DNA of 8,273 nt from PBB1 sp031390425 (GCA_031390425.1 JANMTL010000036.1:1-8273), one strand, 5' to 3'. Counted from the first letter of the stretch, positions 1 to 7,239 are shown. Notes: generated from the letters alone by a model not told the origin. Translations and numbers: made by a program.

Positions 1-42
1 TCATGACTTCAGTCGGCGGTCGAGCTCCGCCTGTGCGAAAAA
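1..42 (-). other. orfA/orfB overlap with possible -1 frameshift site
   Basis: On the minus strand orfA contains G TTT TTC (43-37) coding Phe-Phe, about 11 codons before its stop. The -1 frame is open from there to the window edge, and its ATG at 4-2 overlaps the orfA stop as ATGA. IS3-family elements commonly make the active OrfAB transposase by -1 slippage on such homopolymer runs. TTTTTC allows perfect re-pairing only in the second of the two tRNA positions, so the slip site is tentative. The ATGA overlap could equally serve translational coupling. Only the first codon of orfB is in the window. Confidence 0.4.
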
Positions 43-324
43 CGCGCTGGCCAGCTTCAGGATCTCGTTGGCGCGGCGCAACTCCTTGTTCTCGCGCTCG
101 AGCTCCTTGACGCGCTGTGCTTCGGCCGTGCTGATGCCAGCACGAAGACCGCCGTCGACTTCCTGGCGCTTGACCCACTCGAGGAGGGTCTGCGGCACGC
201 AGCCGATCTTCGGTGCGATCGACTCGATAGCGGCCCACAGCGAGGGATACTCGCCGCGGTGCTCCTGCACCATCCGCACCGCCCGTTCACGGACCTCGGG
301 TGAAAACTTGTTCGTCTTGTTCAT
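1..324 (-). CDS. IS3-family transposase OrfA (DNA-binding subunit)
   Basis: A 107-aa OrfA protein, the DNA-recognition part of an IS3-family transposase. It normally acts alone or as an OrfAB fusion made by -1 frameshifting. The N-terminal part (about residues 8-52, FSPEVRERAVRMV onward, with a second helix around PQTLLEWVKRQ) is the family helix-turn-helix. Residues about 69-92 (ELERENKELRRANEILKL, with L75, L82 and L89 spaced by seven) form the usual leucine-zipper coiled coil. The length is normal for an OrfA. The ATG at 324 is preceded by AGAGGA at a good distance. The stop codon overlaps the probable ATG of orfB (ATGA, 4-1), which is in the -1 frame. The protein looks intact. Confidence 0.93.
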   Translation of the reverse strand: MNKTNKFSPEVRERAVRMVQEHRGEYPSLWAAIESIAPKIGCVPQTLLEWVKRQEVDGGLRAGISTAEAQRVKELERENKELRRANEILKLASAFFAQAELDRRLKS

Positions 325-348
325 GGCTCCATCCTCTCAAAGGTTGAA

Positions 349-374
349 GCCTCCTCAAAAGCCGGGGCGGTTCA
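349..374 (-). repeat. Terminal inverted repeat of the left IS3-family element
   Basis: Read on the minus strand from 374, the sequence begins TGAACCGCCCCGG and continues into TTTTGAGGAG about 25 bp upstream of the orfA leader. The TGA start and the G/C-rich stretch directly ahead of an IS3 orfA are what the family shows. The partner repeat is outside the window, so the inner limit is approximate. Confidence 0.65.
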
Positions 375-577
375 CAACCTCACCGTGCCGGCCACGAGCT
401 AACGGCGGCGACAGGCAGCTTCCCGGCGCGTCGTCCCTTTGACCTCATGCCGGAGGAAGGAGGAAGCGCAAGGCGGGAGCCTGTCCAACATTTTGTGTAC
501 GAGGCTTGTCATGACGCCAGTGAGCATGTACGCCGAGCAGGCCTTGGCTTGCTTGTGCCTGAGCTTACCTGCGATGA
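375..577. other. Gene-free spacer between IS3 end and membrane-protein gene
   Basis: I see no convincing gene in these 203 bases. The stretch 475-500 (GCCTGTCCAACATTTTGTG within it) resembles the ends of IS256-type elements, which often pair a TGTC motif with ATTTTGTGTA. No transposase remnant and no partner end were found, so this is only a resemblance. An imperfect inverted repeat at 536-553 lies just downstream of the 610-aa gene, but no T-run follows it on the minus strand, so it is not a classical terminator. Confidence 0.4.
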
Positions 578-2410
578 TCAGGTCTTTTGCGCATAGGCTT
601 CGCAAAACGCGCGGATGCTCCGGTCCGCGGTCAGTCCGAAGTAGGACGCACCGAACAAAATGGTGCAGACCAATAGTGCCACTCCCAACGCTGACCAGAC
701 GTTCAGCCGTTTGTCCTCCGTCAGACCGACTGCGACGAATAAAGCCCCATAGATGAGGCACCAGATACCCAGCCATGGGCCTGGCGAAAGAGTTCCATTG
801 CCTCCGCTCCAGGCATACGCCGAGATCAGAATCGGCGCTCCCCCGAGCAGTGGCATCAACATAGATGCCATATACTCCTTGCCCTTGTTGAGGATCTCTT
901 GTTGTAGCGTCAGCATCATGCATATCACCAGGGTGAGCAGGAGCAGTGCCAACCCCGATGGCGCAAATCGCCGTGCCGCCTCCATTTGTGAAGGAGAAGG
1001 GTCGGTCGTGCAGAACTCTGGCGGTGTGAGAGTCTTTGCCACCACCGCCAGCGCGACTGATGGCGGCGCGTTGACTCCCGCCACCGCGGCAGGAGGGACG
1101 TAGGTGCCGGCATAGCCGGTGGAGACTGTGCTGCCGTTGCTCACCAGTGTCACGCCACTGAGTTGGTGCTCAGCCGCATCCCGGCCGAACACTTCGGAGG
1201 CCAGCGGGTCAATCACTACGAGCGCGTCTGCGGCAAACGCGGCGTGCCATTCGAACAGGTTGCGTGGTGTCCCCGACGTCGCTGCTTGCAGGAACATCCT
1301 CAGTGCGTCGACGTTGTTGATGCTCTTGCTCAGTCCAATGGTCGCGTGCTCTGAACTGTGACAACCCACCATGAACAGGTTAACTTTTGCTGCTTGGAAA
1401 GCTGCTTGCAGCGGGGCGATTTCTGTGAGAACAGGCGCGCTGCCATCGCTGAATTCCAAGTGCCCTCGCCCCGGTTGGGCTTTGGGAATGTGCGAGACAA
1501 TGTAGAAGGTTTGACCCTGTGCTTCCTGTAGTGCTGTGGTGAGTGTGGCGCCGTCGAAGGGTTGGCCGCCGGTGAGCATTTTTGTCAGTACACGTGATGC
1601 TCTCAAACTCTTGGTGCCATCTTTGCCGAGAGCGCTTTGTACTTTCTCGAAGACAGCATCACCTATGGGGTCTGTAAACAAGTTGACCACGTTCAAATTG
1701 GATTTGTCGACTCTCTCGCTGAGTGCTACTGCATGGCGAACCCATGTGTGTTCGATAATCGCCTTGTCGTGCACTGGGTCGTCAGCCAGCTTGACCACGA
1801 TGGTGGCAGTCTTTCCGTCCAATGACGCTGTCCGTCCTTGTTTGGCGCCCTGCAGGCCTGTGATCGCCTGCGGCGTCAGCTTGTCTGTGCGCTCGGCGTA
1901 GCTCTTCGCTTTGGCCTTGATCTGCTCGGTAGCCTGTTCGCGCTCCCGCTCCTTCCTCGCCAATACGCGCGCCTTCTCGTTCTCTACGAGGCTCTGCCAT
2001 TCCTGCTCGTTGGGTTGCCTGCCCTTTTCGCGCTTGAGTTCCAACCATTCATAGCGCAACTCCGGGTAGAAGCCAGATTGCTCGGCCAAGTCTTTCGACA
2101 ACTTTCCATACAGGTAAGCCGCCACGGCCACATCGCCGTAATAGCGTCCCATGTCTGGGCTCCATCCCGGTGGGCCGGCTCGTAGAGCCTGGATGGTCGC
2201 CCGCTCGCGCGCTTCGGGGGTGTCTGGCGTTGCGCTATGTCCGCCCTTCTGGTCGCTTCCTGTTGCGGGCCTTGTCTCATGTATGGATGGGCGGGTATCG
2301 GGCCTCGCAGGGGTACGCCCCCCGGGTGGTGGTGCCCATGCAGAGCCGCTTGCGCATGCCAGCAGCAGAGCCGCCAGCAGGCCGGGCAAGAGTCTACGCA
2401 GCGTGCCCAA
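578..2410 (-). CDS. Exported multi-pass membrane protein with possible caspase/CHAT-like domain
   Basis: A 610-aa protein that I cannot assign to a named family. Residues 1-26 form a Sec-type signal peptide (RR, a Leu/Ala core, then LLLAC at 15-19 or a SAWA cleavage site), so it is either a lipoprotein on Cys19 or cleaved after Ala26. Residues 27-80 are Pro/Gly-rich linker. Residues about 105-178 are charged, helical and probably coiled coil. Residues about 195-430 look globular alpha/beta: strand TFYIVSHI (301-308), GHLEFSDG, then VNLFMVGCHSS (343-353). His307 and Cys350 resemble the catalytic pair of clan CD (caspase, metacaspase, CHAT) peptidases, but the usual Gly after the His is missing. 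Four membrane helices follow (about 485-503, 513-533, 545-563, 571-592). Basic residues fall in the loops after helices 1 and 3, which places the large domain outside the cytoplasm. The start is TTG: an in-frame TGA lies seven codons upstream, and only this start keeps the signal peptide. It overlaps the upstream gene by 17 nt. Confidence 0.8.
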   Translation of the reverse strand: MGTLRRLLPGLLAALLLACASGSAWAPPPGGRTPARPDTRPSIHETRPATGSDQKGGHSATPDTPEARERATIQALRAGPPGWSPDMGRYYGDVAVAAYLYGKLSKDLAEQSGFYPELRYEWLELKREKGRQPNEQEWQSLVENEKARVLARKEREREQATEQIKAKAKSYAERTDKLTPQAITGLQGAKQGRTASLDGKTATIVVKLADDPVHDKAIIEHTWVRHAVALSERVDKSNLNVVNLFTDPIGDAVFEKVQSALGKDGTKSLRASRVLTKMLTGGQPFDGATLTTALQEAQGQTFYIVSHIPKAQPGRGHLEFSDGSAPVLTEIAPLQAAFQAAKVNLFMVGCHSSEHATIGLSKSINNVDALRMFLQAATSGTPRNLFEWHAAFAADALVVIDPLASEVFGRDAAEHQLSGVTLVSNGSTVSTGYAGTYVPPAAVAGVNAPPSVALAVVAKTLTPPEFCTTDPSPSQMEAARRFAPSGLALLLLTLVICMMLTLQQEILNKGKEYMASMLMPLLGGAPILISAYAWSGGNGTLSPGPWLGIWCLIYGALFVAVGLTEDKRLNVWSALGVALLVCTILFGASYFGLTADRSIRAFCEAYAQKT

Positions 2411-3065
2411 TGGGTACGCCCGCTTCCTTCACGGTGCGGAAAATGTCGGCGGCAAGTTTTTCAGCGCGTTCGATGAGCGCTGTTGCTTCCTTGGTGGCTG
2501 CTGCGGCGACACCCTTGGCGATGACGGCTTCCAGCTTAGCGCTTAGGATTTCTGCTTCCCATGCACCGTCGACGAGTTTCCGGTATGCGCCAGCGAGCGC
2601 ACCGTCTGCGCCGCTGATGTCGCGGCGCAGGTAGCGTGCGAAGAGTGATGCGATGGTTCCGCCCAGGGCCACGACAGCTAGGCAGATGGAGGTGATGTGG
2701 CCAACGGAGTCTTTCGGCGGTGCTCCCCAGATGGCTGTGATGACGCCGGCGGTGCCGACCGCGGCCACGATTTCGCCGACTAGGCCGATGGTGTTGGATG
2801 CCCTCAGGCGCGCGCCAATTTTCTCAATCGTTGGTGTGGCCAAAGTTCGAACGCGCTGTAACGCTTTGGCCGCTATGACGCATGCCTCTTGAAAGCTGTA
2901 TTGCCCTTCGGGGGGAGGGTTTCGACCGTCTTCGCCCAACGTTCCGCCGGTGCGCAGTTCAGCGCCTTCACCGAGCAACTCGCGCGCTAGTTGCGTGGCG
3001 CCTTGTGGGTCGACGCGGGTGAACACGCCCACGAGGAATCGCAGTTTGTCGTAGCTGATGCCCAT
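2394..3065 (-). CDS. Hypothetical two-helix membrane protein, partner of the 610-aa gene
   Basis: A 223-aa protein of unrecognised family. The N-terminal part (1-90) is soluble and mostly helical, with a Gly/Pro-rich stretch at 38-55. Two hydrophobic segments (about 92-113 and 121-143) are separated by a short loop (APPKDS) and form a membrane hairpin. Basic clusters flank the hairpin on both sides (KIGARLR before, ARYLRRD after), which predicts that both termini are in the cytoplasm with only the tiny loop outside. Residues 155-215 are Ala/Glu/Lys-rich helix, possibly coiled coil. The ATG at 3065 has AGGGGGA just upstream. The stop lies inside the next gene, a 17-nt overlap that points to one operon and translational coupling. 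No catalytic motif is visible. A regulatory, pore-forming or anchoring role are all possible; none is shown by the sequence. Confidence 0.8.
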   Translation of the reverse strand: MGISYDKLRFLVGVFTRVDPQGATQLARELLGEGAELRTGGTLGEDGRNPPPEGQYSFQEACVIAAKALQRVRTLATPTIEKIGARLRASNTIGLVGEIVAAVGTAGVITAIWGAPPKDSVGHITSICLAVVALGGTIASLFARYLRRDISGADGALAGAYRKLVDGAWEAEILSAKLEAVIAKGVAAAATKEATALIERAEKLAADIFRTVKEAGVPIGHAA

Positions 3066-3068
3066 GGG

Positions 3069-3075
3069 TCCCCCT
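3069..3075 (-). promoter_or_regulatory. Ribosome binding site of the 223-aa gene
   Basis: AGGGGGA on the minus strand, three bases ahead of the ATG at 3065. Its purine-rich match to the anti-SD is fair, and the spacing is short. It supports the chosen start. No convincing -35/-10 promoter was found above it. Confidence 0.45.
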
Positions 3076-3211
3076 GTGGTCGCCGCGATTGTGGGCGAAC
3101 GTTGCTTTCCCGTCTCCCCTGAAGTTGTGCAGAACCCTGTCCAGAAGGCGCGTACCGGGCGTTGCGGACGCTGTGCGGTGGGGTCAGCCTGAGCGCGGGC
3201 GGTGCGTTTGT

Positions 3212-3260
3212 GTGGTCTGTCCTAGTGGCCTGTCCTGCGGTCATTCCCAGTGGTCTGTCC
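3212..3260. repeat. Three short direct repeats GTGG(T/C)CTGTCC
   Basis: GTGGTCTGTCC occurs at 3212-3222 and 3250-3260, and GTGGCCTGTCC at 3225-3235. Start-to-start spacings are 13 and 25 bases, roughly one and two periods. They lie about 150-195 bp upstream of the 223-aa gene start. They could be a regulator binding array or a degenerate tandem repeat; the sequence does not decide. Confidence 0.55.
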
Positions 3261-3339
3261 CGTGACAAGGCTGTCCGGTTGCCCGAGGCGGGCAGCTTCG
3301 GCCCACTCGTAAGCCACCACCCCCGCGGGGCCTCCTTCG

Positions 3340-3425
3340 GGTGCCTTTGCTCGGACGAATGGCCGCTTCGGGGCGTCGACTTCAGGACCGTGGATGTCGC
3401 TGATGGGTCGAAAGCAGTCAGCCAA
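3340..3425. repeat. Possible interspersed intergenic repeat
   Basis: On the minus strand the stretch carries GCTTTCGACCC and CGAAGCGGCCATTCGT. These words resemble those I associate with non-coding sequence scattered between genes in Comamonadaceae and related betaproteobacteria. Recognition is from memory and there is no second copy in the window, so this is weak. It sits just after the dnaE stop. Confidence 0.25.
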
Positions 3426-3447
3426 CCTTCCATCAAGCCCACCGCTC

Positions 3448-6400
3448 TCACCCCACCGGCACCTCATAAATCACCCGCGCCCTTCTGCCCTCCGCCGCCA
3501 CCCGCCAGCGCTCGATCGCCTCGTCGCTCGGATAGAACCGCGCCTGCTCTCCCAGGTCGAGGTCGGCGCTCACGTCGCCGTCCTCGGCGCTGCGGTGCAG
3601 ATGCAATCGCACCGACAGGCCCTGCGGCAAGTCGCCGTGTTCGGTCACCACGCGCCGCGCCGGAAAGTCGCGCAGCAGTTCGGCCACTGGTGGCACGGCG
3701 CCGTTGACATGCACGCTCAGGTACTTGCCGAAACGGCAGCGGGCCTCGGCCAGGCCCCACACCTGCTGCACCGTCAGGCGCAGCCCGCCGGAGAACCGGT
3801 CGGGCTGCACCTTGCCCTGCACGATGACGAGCTCGTCGTCTTTGAGCAGGTCGCGATTTGCATTCACCAATTCCTCGCTGGCCACCGCCTCGATGGCTTC
3901 GGTCTTGTCGTCGAGATTGAAGATGGCGACCCTTCCGCGCTGGCCGTTGACCATGCGCAGGTCACCGACGATGCCGGCCAGCAGTTGCCCGTCTTTTGTG
4001 TTTTGGCGGCTGTCGAGCACGTCGGCGTTCTTGACGCGTACGAACTGGCGCACTTCGTCGGCGCTCTGGTCGAACAGGTGGCCCGACAAATAAAAGCCGA
4101 GCGCGGCCTTCTCGGCCATCAGCCGTTCCTTGATGCTCCACGGCAGGGCCTCGACCAGCGGTGGCTCCTGCGTCGACGCGCCGTGCGTATCGTCGAGGTC
4201 GAACAAGCCGCCCTGGTTCGCGTGCGCGGCTTGCGAGTCGGCGTAATCGAAGGCGAGGCTGACGCTCGCCAACAGCGCCGAACGCTCCTGGCCCCACCGA
4301 TCAAACGCCCCCGCCTTGATCAGCGCCTCGACCGTGCGCTTGTTGATGCGGGCCCGATCGACCCGCGCGCAGAAGTCGAACACGCTGGTGAACGGGCCAC
4401 CCTCGTTGCGTGCGGCGACGATCGCCTCGATCGCGCCCTGCCCCGTCCCCTTGATCGCGCCCAGGCCATAACGCACGCGGCCGCGCTCGCCCTTTTGTTT
4501 GGCAGACGCATCCGGCGTGATCGGCTCGAATCGATAACCACCGGCATTGACATCGGGCGGCTCGAACACCACGCCGAGGGTCTTCGCGTCGTCGTGAAAA
4601 ATCTTCAGCTTGTCGGTGTCGTCGAGCGCCACGCTCATGTTGGCAGCGGTGAACTCGGCCAGGTAGTGCACCTTCAGCCACGCGGTGTGATATGCCAAAA
4701 GAGCATATGCGGCAGCGTGCGACTTGTTGAAGCCGTAGCCCGCGAACTTCTCCATCAGGTCGAAGATTTCGTTGGCCTTCAGCTCGCCGATGCCCTTCTT
4801 GGCCGCGCCTTCGGCGAAGACGGCGCGGTGCGTCATCATCTCTTCGAGCTTTTTCTTGCCCATCGCGCGGCGCAGCAGGTCGGCACCGCCGAGCGTGTAG
4901 CCGCCGACGAGTTGCGCCACCTGCATCACCTGCTCTTGGTAGACCATGATCCCGTAGGTCTCTTCGAGCACACCCTGCATCAGCGGGTGCGGGTACTCCA
5001 CTTCTTCGCGGCCGTGCTTGCGCGCGCAGAAGCTCGGAATCAAATCCATCGGGCCGGGGCGGTACAGCGCTACCAACGCGATCACGTCCTCGAACACGCT
5101 GGGCTTGGCGTCGCGCAGCATGCGCTGCATGCCCGAGCTCTCCAGCTGAAACACCGCGACCGTCTTGCCTTCACTCATCAATCGATAGGCGCCAGGGTCG
5201 TCGAGCCGAATCGACTCCAGAGCAAACGCGCGTTGATCCGGGTAGCGCGCGCGGATGAAGTCCTTGGCCATTTCCAGGATGGTCAGCGTGGCCAACCCCA
5301 GAAAGTCGAACTTCACCAGGCCGATCGATTCGACGTCGTCCTTGTCGAACTGGCTGACCGCGCTGTCACTGCCGGGTTGCATGTAGAGCGGGCAAAAGTC
5401 GGTGATCTTGCCGGGCGCGATCAGCACGCCACCCGCGTGCATGCCGACGTTGCGCACGATGCCTTCGACGCGCTCGGCCAGCGCCAGCAGCTCGGCGACT
5501 TCCTCTTCCTTCTGCTCGCGCTCCTCGATCTCGGGCGCTTCGCGGCGGGCGTAGATCGCGCTGGTGTCGGGCTTGCCGTCAACGTCCGGTGGCGGGCGGC
5601 GCAGCGTCACCACCTTGCCCGGCGGCGCCGGCACCAGCTTCGCGATACTGTCCACTTGGCCGTAGCCCATGCCGAGCACGCGGCCGATGTCGCGCAGCGC
5701 GGCCTTGGCGGCCATGGTGCCGAAGGTGACGATCTGGCTCACCGCGTCGCGGCCGTACTTGTCCTTGACGTAGTCGATCACGCGGTCGCGGTTGGCCTGG
5801 CAGAAGTCGATGTCGAAGTCGGGCATCGACACCCGGTCGGGGTTCAGGAAGCGCTCGAACAGCAGGTTGTATTGCAGCGGGTCGAGGTCGGTGATCTTCA
5901 GCGCATAGGCCACCAGCGAACCGGCGCCCGATCCGCGCCCCGGGCCGACCGGGCAGCCGTTGGACTTGGCCCAGTTGATGAAGTCGGCCACGATCAAGAA
6001 GTAGCCGGGGAAGCCCATCTTCAAAATGGTGGCGATCTCGAATTCGAGCCGTTCGGTGTAACGGGCGCGTTCGGCTTCGCGCTTCGCGGCTTCGGGATAG
6101 AGCTGCACCAGCCGCTGGTTCAGCCCTTCGTGCGACGAATGGCGAAAGAACGCCTCCGGCGCCATCTGCTCGCCATTCACCTCGGGCGTCGGAAACTCCG
6201 GCAGCTGCGGCTTGCCCAACACCAGCATCAGGCTGCAGCGCTTCGCGATCTCGACCGTGTTGGCCAGCGCGCTCGGCACATCGGCGAACAGCGCCTCCAT
6301 CTCAGCCTGGGTCTTGAAATACTGCTGCGCATTGAAGCGCTTGACGCGGCGCGGGTTGGCGAGTGTTTCGCCTTCGGCCACGCAGACGCGGGCTTCGTGC

Positions 6401-7026
6401 GCCTCGAAGTCGTCGCCGCTCAAAAACTGCACCGGGTGCGTCGCGACCACGGGCAGTTGCAACGCAGCCGCCAGTCGCACCGCTGCTTGGACCTGCGCTT
6501 CCTGGCCGGGCAGACCCGCGCGTTGCAGCTCCAGGTAGAAGCGGTTCGAGAACAGATCGGCGAACCGCTGGGCGAGCCCGCGCGCACGCACCGTATCGCC
6601 TGCCACCAACGCCTGGCCGACCAGACCCGACTCGGCACCCGACAGCGCGATCAGCCCGCCGTTCAATTCGGCGAGCGCGGACCAGGTCGTCCACGGCTGC
6701 GCCTGCGACGCCGGGCCCATCCAGCAGCGCGTCAGCAACTCGCACAGGTTCAGATAGCCGGCGTGGTTTTGCACCATCAGCAGCAGCCGGGTGGGCGCGC
6801 GGTCCGAGCCTTCGGGCTCCAGCCACACATCGGCGCCGATCACCGGTTTGACGCCCGCCGAACGCGTGGCACCGTAAAACTTGATCGCGCCGAACAGGTT
6901 GCCCAGGTCGGTGATGGCGAGTGCCACCTGCCGGTCGGCGGCGGCCGCCGCGACGACCTCGTCGATGCGCAAGGTGCCGTCGACGACGGAGTATTCGGTG
7001 TGGGTACGCAGGTGAACGAAAGACAT
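3448..7026 (-). CDS. dnaE: DNA polymerase III subunit alpha
   Basis: The replicative DNA polymerase catalytic subunit, 1192 aa from the ATG at 7026 (E. coli DnaE is 1160). The N-terminal PHP domain begins MSFVHLRTHTEYS. The palm holds VGPGRGSGAGSLVAYALK (about 360-377) and the catalytic PDFDID (402-407; Asp403 and Asp405). The third catalytic Asp is Asp574 in VKFDFLGL. KSHAAAYALLAYHTAW (about 768-783) is the conserved block after the palm. A helix-hairpin-helix lies near 854-870 (GLGAIKGTGQGA). The clamp-binding motif is QGGLF (938-942), and an OB fold follows at about 1015-1075. The insert rich in Glu before RNVGMHAGGVLIAPG fits the betaproteobacterial type. The frame stays open to an upstream TTG at 7059, but homology to DnaE starts exactly at the ATG, so that start is chosen. 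No strong SD is visible. The gene appears intact and ancestral to the locus. Confidence 0.97.
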   Translation of the reverse strand: MSFVHLRTHTEYSVVDGTLRIDEVVAAAAADRQVALAITDLGNLFGAIKFYGATRSAGVKPVIGADVWLEPEGSDRAPTRLLLMVQNHAGYLNLCELLTRCWMGPASQAQPWTTWSALAELNGGLIALSGAESGLVGQALVAGDTVRARGLAQRFADLFSNRFYLELQRAGLPGQEAQVQAAVRLAAALQLPVVATHPVQFLSGDDFEAHEARVCVAEGETLANPRRVKRFNAQQYFKTQAEMEALFADVPSALANTVEIAKRCSLMLVLGKPQLPEFPTPEVNGEQMAPEAFFRHSSHEGLNQRLVQLYPEAAKREAERARYTERLEFEIATILKMGFPGYFLIVADFINWAKSNGCPVGPGRGSGAGSLVAYALKITDLDPLQYNLLFERFLNPDRVSMPDFDIDFCQANRDRVIDYVKDKYGRDAVSQIVTFGTMAAKAALRDIGRVLGMGYGQVDSIAKLVPAPPGKVVTLRRPPPDVDGKPDTSAIYARREAPEIEEREQKEEEVAELLALAERVEGIVRNVGMHAGGVLIAPGKITDFCPLYMQPGSDSAVSQFDKDDVESIGLVKFDFLGLATLTILEMAKDFIRARYPDQRAFALESIRLDDPGAYRLMSEGKTVAVFQLESSGMQRMLRDAKPSVFEDVIALVALYRPGPMDLIPSFCARKHGREEVEYPHPLMQGVLEETYGIMVYQEQVMQVAQLVGGYTLGGADLLRRAMGKKKLEEMMTHRAVFAEGAAKKGIGELKANEIFDLMEKFAGYGFNKSHAAAYALLAYHTAWLKVHYLAEFTAANMSVALDDTDKLKIFHDDAKTLGVVFEPPDVNAGGYRFEPITPDASAKQKGERGRVRYGLGAIKGTGQGAIEAIVAARNEGGPFTSVFDFCARVDRARINKRTVEALIKAGAFDRWGQERSALLASVSLAFDYADSQAAHANQGGLFDLDDTHGASTQEPPLVEALPWSIKERLMAEKAALGFYLSGHLFDQSADEVRQFVRVKNADVLDSRQNTKDGQLLAGIVGDLRMVNGQRGRVAIFNLDDKTEAIEAVASEELVNANRDLLKDDELVIVQGKVQPDRFSGGLRLTVQQVWGLAEARCRFGKYLSVHVNGAVPPVAELLRDFPARRVVTEHGDLPQGLSVRLHLHRSAEDGDVSADLDLGEQARFYPSDEAIERWRVAAEGRRARVIYEVPVG

Positions 7027-7239
7027 GCAATCGATTCTAGAGAGCCCCCCAATCAACACGGCGCAGGCCTGGTCGCATCCCAGGCCACGGGGTCCGCGGC
7101 GCCGCGCACACCACCGTGCGTAGCTCGGAGCGTCCCGCTGAAGTTCGAATCCAGTTCCAACTTCACTTCAGCACGTAACCGTTCGTGAAATGCGGGCAAC
7201 TCCGATTGCAAAAGCCTGGCCTCTGACGAAGTATGGAAA
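7027..7239. other. Divergent intergenic region between dnaE and the Bug-type gene
   Basis: About 213 bases separating two genes that read away from each other, so both promoters should lie here. I found no pair of -35/-10 boxes with good spacing in either direction, and no operator-like palindrome I would defend. Open frames crossing it are extensions or shadows of the neighbours. Confidence 0.5.

Larger units (their letters stand above)
1..374 (-). mobile_element. Partial IS3-family insertion sequence (orfA end)
   Basis: This is the upstream end of an IS3-family element read on the minus strand. It holds a complete orfA and, to its right, a terminal sequence reading TGAACCGCCCCGGCTTTTGA from 374 leftward, which has the TGA start usual for IS3-family inverted repeats. 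The rest of the element (orfB with the DDE catalytic domain, and the other inverted repeat) lies off the window, so neither the exact boundary nor a target-site duplication can be confirmed. It is a different element from the IS3-family one at 8134 onward: the OrfA proteins and the end sequences differ. Confidence 0.85.
3066..3447. other. 382-bp intergenic gap between dnaE and the membrane-protein pair
   Basis: I see no gene here that I would support. Open frames crossing it have no recognisable protein and run into dnaE or the 223-aa gene. It contains three short direct repeats (3212-3260), a perfect 10-bp palindrome CCCCGCGGGG (3321-3330), and a stretch near 3340-3425 that resembles interspersed non-coding sequence of Comamonadaceae-type genomes. 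Both genes read leftward, so this gap holds the end of the dnaE transcript and probably the promoter of the pair. No hairpin followed by a T-run was found for dnaE on the minus strand. Confidence 0.6.

Noticed and set aside
536..553. Inverted repeat AGCAGGCCTTGGCTTGCT as a terminator for the 610-aa gene
   Set aside because: The stem has an internal mismatch and almost no loop, and no T-run follows on the minus strand.
399..923. Minus-strand 174-codon frame overlapping the 610-aa gene end and the spacer
   Set aside because: It overlaps the last third of a better-supported gene in another frame, and shows no family motif or proper start.
3120..3127. TGAAGTTG matching the first eight bases of the right IS end
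   Set aside because: The match stops after eight bases and no IS sequence follows, so chance is the simplest explanation.
2987..3451. Minus-strand 154-codon frame covering the dnaE to 223-aa gene gap
   Set aside because: Low-complexity Arg/Pro/Ser-rich composition, overlap with both flanking genes and no recognisable domain. The gap is better read as non-coding.
3394..7188. A 1264-codon open frame on the plus strand antisense to dnaE
   Set aside because: It mirrors dnaE and exists because high GC at third positions suppresses stops on the opposite strand. Its protein is His/Arg/Val/Leu/Gln-rich with no recognisable domain.
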